Assembly: GCA_023512835.1 (NCBI GenBank)
Contig: CM042092.1
Coordinates: forward strand, 24,603,543-24,667,542
Direction of reading: 5' to 3'
DNA from: Taxillus chinensis
Taxonomy: Eukaryota > Streptophyta > Magnoliopsida > Santalales > Loranthaceae
Length of the DNA stretch: 64,000 bases
This document shows positions 56,185 through 64,000 of the stretch, piece by piece (position 1 is the stretch's first letter; each line of letters begins with the position of its first letter). A program made the translations under genes and the position numbers. A model generated the notes under the pieces. The model worked only from the letters and a program-made list of their open reading frames with translations. It had not been told where the DNA came from and did no database searches.

Positions 56185-58095
56185 AGTCCAAACATATGAG
56201 TTCTAGTATTCTATCAGGTAATGACAAATATTATTTGAGCTCTCACAAATTGCAAAATCTCATTGTATTATAACTTTGATTTTATATATTTATTTATACA
56301 TTTGAAATTTTTTTAACCTCAGCCATTTTGTCATAGTTTTACTCTTATAAAGAGCAAAGGAAGCCAAGGAAGCCAAGTTTTTGTTATTAATATAACCCTA
56401 TAAGAGTATTCACTATAATTTTTTTATATTAATTTGACTCTTCAAAATAACTAAAAGTATACTTTTAAAAAAATTAATAATTCACATTTTTAGAGCACAC
56501 TTTTCAACCTTTAAACTACTTTAACATTATATTTTTATTATTTTATTAAAATATTATTTATTAAATATTTGTTTATTCATTGAAAAAACAAAAAAATTGA
56601 AAAAGAAAATTAATGAGGAAGAAAATATAATTATTTATAAAGTAGAGAATAAATGGTAATTATTAAATTTGAAACAATATTATTTATAATGTGAAATTTT
56701 TAGTTGAAATGAAGAAATTAAAAGGTGAATTTTTTATATATTTTTGTTAAATTATTTTTTCACACTAACCAAAAAAAAAAGTAATTTGAAGATATTAATG
56801 CTCATATTCAAAAAATATATATTAAATATACTTTGTGAAATCAAAAAAAAAAAGTATACCCTTAACTTGTGCAATCAACGGTAAACTAGCAGATTTGGTT
56901 GTTAACACGAATTTATATTGATATATGAATTTATTTTGCTTCATGAAAGAATTTATTCTTCATGCATATACATGTATATATGTATGTATACACACATACC
57001 GAGGGATTTGATTGGGCCTTCGAAAAAAAAATTCACGATATCCACACAATTTTTATATTAATAAGTTCTGACTTTTATATGTATATTTGACCTTCAAAAC
57101 ATGCCTCTAGAAAGCACAAGACACAGACAACTCCACTTCCCAAAATGCCTGGCCACACGATCAGGCAGTTCAGCACTACTCAAACCACTTGAATGATCAT
57201 GCAGTGGTACCTGTGTGCGGGTACGTACGTACACACGTGTATCAGCATTCAAGCATGTAAAAAGGTAGTAATTAAAGGGTCGATAAAGTACAACAATAAG
57301 AGTGTATGGATTCATATCACGGATTCTGTAATGCAAATACCAGCAGGAGTCAATGGCAAAGACAAGTGGCTCTTTCCAAATAACTACACGTCTTTCATTA
57401 TATGCCAGTATGGGCACAAGTACAAACTATTGCCATTTTTTATTTCTCTTGGTCCCAAGGGAGGCTTCAGGTTCCTTAAGGCTGCCTGTCTTACGCCAAG
57501 TGAAGAATGGAAAAAAATACAATAAAAATGACCCCTCCAACCATACATTGTGTGGGTTGAATAAGTACCAAACTTACAGAAGGAGACAGCATAGAATGTA
57601 TTCCTAGATTCCATTCTTGCCTTCTAACAAACCCTGTGAAGGAGCATCTTTCCAAGATTTTCCCTCTCCATCCTGTATCCGATTCTAAAGATGAATGCTT
57701 CAGTCAGAAGAATATTCTATTATATTCTCCTAATTTAACCCCCACCCAAAAAACAAAGTCTTCCATGCATATTTAAATACTGCATGCAGTAGAATTCATC
57801 AACTTACCTGGACATCCATTAACGAGCTTATAAATTAAATGCTCTCACTATAATATGGTTATAGCACATGATTTTCGAGAATCTGCATGGTCGAAGAAAG
57901 GCATGGAAGGTTTGAAGGCTTAGAATAGATATTAGACAAAGTGGATTCTCCTAATCCAACTCAAGAAATTCCCCTCTTATGTTCAAGAATAAGGTTCTGC
58001 CTTTGCCAAATGAACGAATACAATACACACAAAAAGGGCTTCCCTGGATCTATTCTGGTAACCGATAACCATTTCAAGGGGTGAAGTGTTTAATT

Positions 58096-58127
<32 letters not shown>

Positions 58128-58517
58128 CATATATATGTGCAGTTCAAAGAAAGGGTGGCGTTGTCTGAAAGTGGAATGTGGAATTCAAAACAGGGTCCAC
58201 ACGTACTCAAGCAGGAAGGACAATATCTCTTTTAGAGTCACTATGAATATCACTAGATTGATTTGGCTGTTCAGTCAGCTTTGCAAAAGAATCTATACCA
58301 CAGCCACATCCAACTTTTCCTCTATTTGCTGCTTTATAAGGACATCCAGAGTACTCCCTCATATGTTGTGAGGACAGGTCCAAAAATAGGGGGATAGGCA
58401 GTTTCATTTTCCAAGTGTCAGGGACAGAGGTTGCTCAGTGAAGTAAAAATAGCATAAACAAGTTCCAAAATTCAGGGCAGAAACTCAAAGAGCAAGACCA
58501 AAAAAGAACGTGTCAGG
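56185..58517. other. Upstream flank and probable promoter / 5' UTR of the MYR gene
   Basis: 56185-57000 is AT-rich spacer. 57000-58517 is less AT-rich and could hold promoter and 5' UTR exons. Visible words include an ACACGTGT at about 57234-57241 (G-box core CACGTG) and a TA run at 58096-58138. The open stretches at 57193-57614 on both strands overlap each other and have no recognisable domain. No TATA box could be assigned with confidence. Confidence 0.4.
58096..58138. repeat. TA-dinucleotide microsatellite
   Basis: Alternating TA interrupted by GTATA and ACATA, about 43 bases, upstream of the MYR gene. Confidence 0.85.
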
Positions 58518-58589
58518 TAACTAACTGAAGGTTTTTTTTTTTCACTTGTGCTTAAACAGAGTAAAATTAATTACTATTTTTTATGACAG
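58518..58589 (+). other. Putative 72-bp 5' UTR intron of the MYR gene
   Basis: Donor CAG|GTAACT at 58517/58518 and acceptor TATGACAG at 58589, preceded by a T-rich tract. The start codon would then lie 3 bases into the next exon. This is inferred from splice consensus only. Confidence 0.4.
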
Positions 58590-58592
58590 AAG

Positions 58593-60667
58593 ATGTACCA
58601 GCAACATCGCCATCATCAAGGGAAGACCATCAACACGCCTTCAAGAATGTCCATCCCATCTGAAAGGCATTTATTTCTGCAGGGCGGGAATGGCACTGGG
58701 GAATCAGGACTTGTCCTCTCTACTGATGCTAAACCAAGACTGAAATGGACACCAGATCTTCATGAGCGATTTATAGAAGCAGTCAATCAACTTGGAGGAG
58801 CAGACAGTGAGTTAATAGAGTAAAATTCAAGATTTCAAAAAAGAATATGTATGTGTATTTCTACTATTGAACGGATAAAAAATATATATTATTTTACTTT
58901 TGCAGAGGCTACTCCAAAAACAGTAATGAAACTTATGGGGATTCCAGGACTTACACTATACCACTTAAAGAGTCATCTTCAGGTTAGTAGTTCCTCAGAT
59001 AGACCCTCCCTAGGTTGACAAGTTTCACATCATCGAATCAATTACAGTGCAAATTTTCGTCTGAATTAGCAGTAAAAACATTTTAATATAAAATGGTAGT
59101 ATGCTTAAAATCCTTATGGACCATACGATGAGTCAGCATGCAACATCATGGCTATAAACGCTTTCCTATTTTAGCAAACATTGAAGAATAAATAAAACAG
59201 ACAAAACCTAAAAGATAATTATATTTGTACCCTTTTGGCTTGCAGAAGTACAGACTCAGCAAGAACATTCATGCTCAAGCTACAAGTGGCACCAACAAAT
59301 ATGGTAAGACTTATTCCAGGTGTTTGCAAGTAAACCGAAGCTATAGATTTTTCTGACCACAGAAAACCATTTAAAAAAAATAAGAGTGATTTAACATCTA
59401 GGTTTTGGTTATGGTTTCAGTGGCAGGAGAGAAAATCTCTGAGACAAATGGAAATCAGATGAGCAATCCAAGCATTGTGGCCCAGACAAACAGGTAAGAA
59501 AACAAAATTCGTGAGTCCAAATTGATAACAAGACATTGATTTTTACCCTTACAATCAAAATTCCTAAATACAGAAGCCTGCATATAAGTGAAGCACTCCA
59601 GATGCAAATTGAAGTGCAGAGGAGACTTCATGAGCAGCTTGAGGTACACAATGTTAAAATGCTTCCCAACCAATAAACATACTATGAAAGCCTATTTTGC
59701 ATTGTAAAAAATTGTTCCAACCAACATAAGTAGGCGTATGTCGTCGAGTGTTCTTTTAGAAGCAAACCGTCGCACTTTTTTCTAGATGACTTTTACATTA
59801 TGCAAAAACAAAATGTTCTGTTCATTTTGGATTCTAAAGAATGACATTACTGGCTGCATCGGCGTCTTGAAAAGTAGTTGCACTTCGCTTCTCTAGGTAC
59901 AGCGACATTTACAGCTCCGGATAGAGGCTCAAGGGAAATACTTACAAGCTGTGCTGGAAAAAGCCCAGGAGACACTTGGAAGACAGAACTTAGGTACAGT
60001 AGGACTTAAAGCTGCCAAACTTCAGCTATCTGAACTAGTCACCAAAGTATCTACTCAGTGCCTCAACTCTGCCATGCCAGGGGTAAAAGACCTTTCTGGA
60101 TTGTGCCCCCAGCAAACACGGATGACACAGCCCACCATTTGCTCAATAGACAGCTGCCTGACCTCGTGTGAAGGGACACAAAGGGAGCAAGATGCACACA
60201 GGAGCAGAACAGGTCTGAGACCTTACAATGGAAGTTCATTCTTGGAAACAAAAGAGATGATGGAGGAGCCCAGGCTACAGCAAACAAACGTCAACTGGTG
60301 TGGAGACGTGAAAGAAAACAAAAAGTTCCTTTCCGCAATGAGCTTGGAAGCAGAAATGATAATGAACCCAGTGGAGAGAAACTCGGAAAATCTGTGCCCG
60401 AATGCTGGACTCCGGGGAGGAGATAGGAACGACAACAACTCCAGTGGCAACTACACAGAGGATATGTATAGGGGATGGGATGAGAACAACAGCGTCCTCG
60501 ACAGAACAAATGATGGGAAAAATTCAGGTAAGCCAGAGAATGGGAAGACACAAGAGTATAGACTGCCTTGCTTTGCAGCAGCCAAATTAGACCTAAACGC
60601 CTGTGATGAAAATGACGCAGATGGCAGGTGCAAAAGGTTTGACTTGAATGGTTTTAGCTGGGGCTGA
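58593..60667 (+). CDS. MYR2: MYB-CC transcription factor, MYR1/MYR2 (myb-related protein 2) type, 420 aa
   Basis: Six coding exons with GT-AG borders and continuous phase: 58593-58806, 58906-58982, 59246-59303, 59421-59493, 59574-59643, 59897-60667. Residues about 47-101 form a single GARP-type Myb helix-turn-helix (KPRLKWTPDLHERF, LTLYHLKSHLQKYR) that binds DNA. Residues about 145-190 form the MYB-CC coiled coil (LQMQIEVQRRLHEQLE, LRIEAQGKYLQAVLEKA) for dimerisation. The C-terminus has LDLNA and ends FDLNGFSWG, an EAR-like repressor motif. The ATG precedes MYQQHRHHQGK, the usual family start, and the length equals the family's. In Arabidopsis MYR1 and MYR2 are nuclear regulators of flowering and gibberellin responses. 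No damage is visible, so I call it functional. TE sequence lies about 2.4 kb upstream and 2.3 kb downstream. The symbol MYR1 would fit equally. Confidence 0.92.
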
Positions 60668-61020
60668 GAGGTTCTAACATGATAGAATTTAAAATGTTGT
60701 CAGAGATAGAAATCTGCTTTCTCACTCGGGCCAGGTGATAAATAGACATCAACAGGGACACATGGAAACGGCCAGACAGAAACAACTCAAACTTGCTTAA
60801 ATAAATTAGAACACAGGGAGAGGGTAGATCCTGTACTGTTTAGGATGAATGGAGCATTGTATGCCCCATAAAAACATGCACTACTACTATCTCACCTTTT
60901 TTTACATGCAGTACGATTTTGTATTGTACTTGAATTTGCATGCGAACCACCAAATAAGCCTCCGCAAGCATAGCGCGTTTTATCACAACCCATATTTTAA
61001 TTTGAGAATGTCAATGTTCG
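60668..61020 (+). other. 3' UTR and downstream flank of the MYR gene
   Basis: AT-rich, without ORFs of note. AATAAATTAG near 60799 and CATAAAAACATG near 60868 are possible polyadenylation contexts, but no single site is convincing. Confidence 0.35.
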
Positions 61021-61079
61021 AATATATAGAGATTTGACACTTGGGCAATGTACTTAAATATATGTGTAATTAAATTAAA

Positions 61080-61217
61080 TGTGGAGAAGGGAGATCTAGT
61101 CTTGATCAGGATCTCAGTGGACATCTCCGACGAGTAGCCGAGGCGGAGGAACATCAATGGGCCGTAGTGGGTGGAGAGCTCTCCTTGGGATTTCTTCAAC
61201 ATCTTTGAGGCCACCAC
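61080..61217 (-). pseudogene. Cytochrome P450-like N-terminal scrap
   Basis: The minus strand reads ELSTHYGPLMFLRLG, then YSSEMSTEILIKT and FSTF. In plant A-type P450s the equivalent region is K/RYGPLMxLRLG followed by a beta segment, then SSxEMAxEILKTHD and FxxRP. The beta segment is missing here and the rest of the protein is absent on both sides. The adjacent minus-strand frame up to 61482 shows no further P450 similarity. It is a short relic at most; chance similarity cannot be excluded. Confidence 0.4.
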
Positions 61218-62997
61218 TTCTTCTGCTGCTGCTACTAGGGCCTATTCTCTGTATTACATACACCCATGACCCATATATGATATACCCATATATGCAGATC
61301 CCTGATCTGGAAGACTTATGAGTGCGTAGAGGAGGTTCACTGATTCTGAAAAATACAGGGCGGAGACGAGACAGAGAAGCAGTAGGATGAGATGACAAAT
61401 TTTCTTTTGCCTTGTGTGTGAGATAGACGGGTTTTGCCTTTAAAAAATAAAACTGTAAAAATATTTTAAAAACAATTGACATTATATTTTATTATATAAG
61501 TAAAAATAAAAAAACAGTTTAAATAAATATTAATGACATGAATATAAAGCATACTTAAAAAATATAGCATTTTAACTAAAAATTTTATAAATTATAATTT
61601 TTATTCTGTTGGTAACAATTAAAAAAACACATGATGAAACTAGTACTAGTGTTTTATAAGTGCCTTTGGTATGGCCGTGAATTCTAGATCAAATAGGTCC
61701 TTTTTTGAACAATTTTGAAATGCCGCCAATCAATAGAAGTTTTACATTTGCTTTGAATGAAAGGAACTAGTTTTAAGCTCGAAAATACGAAAATGCCATT
61801 CTATACAGGTTCTATAGAATTTTTTTTCCTTCAAAACAAGATGTTTTTGTTTTTTAAAAATTAAAGTTAAAATCTAAAAGTTGTTTGGTACTAAATAAAG
61901 TAAAATTTTATTATTTTACTTTCTACCTTCTACTTAAAAGTTGTTTTTTTAGTTGTTTGAGTTTCTACTTTCTTATCTGTACTCATATTATTTTATTTTT
62001 TATTAATTTTTATGAAAATTAATTTTAAAAATATTTACTTTTTAAACACATTCTCTCTCTATCAAATAGTATTTATTTTCAAACCTCAGTTCTAACAAAA
62101 ATTTAAATCATCAAATCAAAACACACAATCGAAAACAATGCCATTCGAAAATAAGAATTTAAATGGATATTTAGTACATGTTTTTGTTTTTATGTTTTTA
62201 TTTTATGATTTGAATATTTATTGGAATTAAAGTTTTAATTTTAAATTTTGAAAACAAATTATGTTTAATAGGAAGGAACATATGTATTTTAATTTAGATC
62301 TCACAAAAATTAGTTAAAAAATATAATACACTGGGTCTGGACAATAGAGTAGATAAATGAGTGAGAAAAATTAAAAAATAAATTATGTTTCAGATTTGAA
62401 ATCCAAAAACAGTTGAAATATGTTTTCGAAAATAGTTACTTTATTCAAATCAAAATTTAAATTAATCAAACTCTGTCGGCTGAATTCTATTTTTAAAAGA
62501 GAGAATAAATACAACTTCAAATCTCAATTTGAATTAAACAAACTCTGTCAAGTGAATTCTATTCTTAAAAGGGAGAGAATAAATATAACAAAAAAAACTA
62601 AACGCACCTACCTTTTTTTCTTAATAACATAAATTAATATATGAAGTAAAATATTAAAATACCCTTGGTAATTAACCCATTCACATTTCACCATATCTTC
62701 TTTCTCCTCCCACAGACGGCACCTATTCCATCTCTTCTTCCCACAGACACAGCAAGCTCCGACAATACATAACACAGGTGCAGAAATCTCCAGTGACACC
62801 GCCTCAGGCGACCACACAATACTATTCATCATCCTCCTTTCGAAGGTTGGATTCATCTTTTCATTAAGTTTTGTATTTATTTTGGTTTATGATATTATTT
62901 CCATTCTGTATTCTTCAAGCATATCTCGTATGTGCGGTATAAATTCAAATAAAATGTATTTAAGGTGTATATCGTCGTTAATGTATATAATTAGTGT
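61218..62997. other. AT-rich intergenic spacer, no gene recognised
   Basis: Only AT-rich sequence with a tandem duplication at 62444-62589. A C-rich stretch at 62690-62830 resembles a 5' leader but is not followed by a coding frame. Confidence 0.5.
62444..62589 (+). repeat. Tandem duplication, 72 and 74 bp units
   Basis: Two adjacent copies, 62444-62515 and 62516-62589. Both run TTCAAATC through AAACTCTGTC and GTGAATTCTATT-like words to AGAGAATAAATA(C/T)AAC, with several substitutions. Confidence 0.8.
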
Positions 62998-64000
62998 TTG
63001 ATCTACATGCTGAGCGTAAGAATCGCACTTTAGTCGAAGCTAGTAGATCAATGTTAGCAAAGGCAAAGTTTCCACTTAGTCTATGGGCTGAAGCTATGTC
63101 CACTGCATGCTATGTTCAGAATAAAACTCTTATCAGTAAGTTTACCATGAAAACACTTTATGAGATGTGGAGAGGCAAGAAGTCATCAATCTCCCATTTC
63201 AAAGCTTTTGGGCGTGTTTGCTACGTGTTAAACAACGACAAAGAGGCTCAGAGTAAATTTGAGCCAAAATCTGATGATGAGATCTTTGTCAGATACTCGT
63301 TACATAGCAAGGCTTATCGCGTTTTTAATAGAAAACTTCTAAAAGTTGAAGAATCTATCCATGTTGCTTTTGATGAATCTAACCTTAATTGGTCAAGTAT
63401 AGGATCTTCAAATTCAAATGTGTAGGATCATACGGACACAATTGACTATTCGCAATTCAAATATGTTCCTGCCACTACTATTGATCAATCACCAAGCACC
63501 AGTGGAGCAAGAAGAAATATTACTGATGATGCTTCCGAAAAATCGGACTTAGGACTTCTACTCAACTCCAGACTAATTAATACGGACATCCAAAACATTG
63601 GAAAACCTTCTAGTCCATTTGGACCAGTTAATACTGAAAGTCACAGTGCCGAAGAACCTTAAAGTACTTCTGAAATTGTTCATCATACGGATATATCTAG
63701 CCCGAAAGAAGCTCAACCAGCCGATGTACATGATCCACCCGATCTAGCAGAGCTTCAAATTATTGAATATTCACCACCACTTGCACAGAATTATAGGTGG
63801 ACTCAAAACTACCCATCAGATCAAGTGAGTGGTGATCCTAATGTTGATGTAAGAACAAGGGCAGCCACCTCCAACTTGTACTTCTATTCTTGTTTTCTAT
63901 CCTAAATAGAGCCAAAGATGGTGAATGAAGCTCTTCAAGATTCCAACTAGATAGATGTTATGCAAGAAGAGCTTAATCAGTTCAATAGGAACGAAGTGTG
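62998..64000 (+). pseudogene. Ty1/copia pol fragment: integrase C-terminus to RT start
   Basis: Open at 62994-63425: AERKNRTLVEASRSMLAKAK, FPLSLWAEAMSTACYVQNK, FKAFGRVCYVLNNDKEAQSK, YSLHSKAYRVFNRKLLKVEE. These are the end of the copia integrase core and its C-terminal domain. After a stop at 63423 the frame continues through a Ser/Pro-rich linker, with stops near 63660, 63903 and 63948. It reaches the RT opening EALQDSN-stop-IDVMQEELNQFNRNEVW at the window edge. The left boundary near 63003 cuts directly into integrase, so it is 5' truncated. It continues beyond the window. Confidence 0.88.

Noticed and set aside
57193..57614. Overlapping open frames on both strands upstream of the MYR gene
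   Set aside because: Neither strand shows a domain or codon preference. More likely promoter or UTR sequence.
62420..62632. 70-codon Lys-rich frame
   Set aside because: It is created by the 72/74-bp tandem duplication in AT-rich sequence, which gives an internal peptide repeat.

Overview
This is a 64 kb piece of a plant nuclear genome, almost certainly a dicot. It is AT-rich and has no prokaryotic gene organisation. Nearly all of it is transposable-element (TE) material: Athila-like and chromovirus Ty3/gypsy elements, Ty1/copia fragments, miniature LTR elements (TRIM/SMART type), a CACTA DNA transposon, hAT-type MITEs and long solo LTRs. The one intact host gene I recognise is a six-coding-exon MYB-CC transcription factor of the MYR1/MYR2 group at 58593-60667 (+), 420 codons by my splicing. 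Family assignments rest on motif recognition by eye, since no database was searched. Element names such as R2, R4, G1 or TRIM-B are my own labels.

Region 1-31.7 kb is a nested retroelement stack. A degenerate Athila-like element (+) starts near 2265 with its protease and ends in a 3' LTR reaching about 25142. Its pol is broken by (i) a 2.07 kb solo LTR R2-1 (4489-6562, duplicated target ATCAC), (ii) a second R2 LTR (7282-13587) that itself holds the chromovirus G1 (7827-12394, -), and (iii) a 3.5 kb CACTA element (13634-17136, 3-bp duplication AGA) carrying a captured RING-finger exon. Its 3' LTR is broken by TRIM-A (20277-25010), which is itself split by a second chromovirus, G2 (20468-24786, -). 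Further right lie a reversed Athila integrase scrap, a second Athila LTR with a decayed primer-binding site, a perfect TRIM (TRIM-B1, duplication CTATG) and a reversed Athila-like gag with its own PBS and LTR.

Region 31.7-38.8 kb is quieter. It holds fold-back repeats and MITEs, a 62-64 bp tandem repeat and a reverse-oriented copia RT/RNase H remnant. Region 38.8-44.8 kb is a non-autonomous LTR element with one intact gag-protease ORF (599 aa) and a perfect CATTA duplication. Its 5' LTR is split by the 3.3 kb solo LTR R4-1 (duplication TTAAT). R4 carries a TATA box, intron-like signals and a small ORF that recurs in the second copy. At 45380-46151 (-) sits a decayed but still splice-readable fragment of a TOM1-like (TOL6-type) GAT-domain gene.

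Region 46.7-56.2 kb is another nest: LTR family R5, a truncated SMART-like element, a 20-bp minisatellite, R2-3, two hAT MITEs, R4-2, TRIM-B2, and a complete SMART-like element R3-1 (55117-56180). R3 keeps the tail of a chromovirus pol and so looks like a deletion derivative of the G1/G2 kind of element. Region 56.2-61 kb is the MYR gene with its flanks. A P450-like scrap follows at about 61.1 kb, then AT-rich sequence, and a Ty1/copia pol fragment runs off the right edge.

TEs do not cooperate with the host gene in any way visible here. The functional relationships are parasitic ones: R3 and the gag-only element would need enzymes from autonomous relatives, and the nesting order gives a relative age series.
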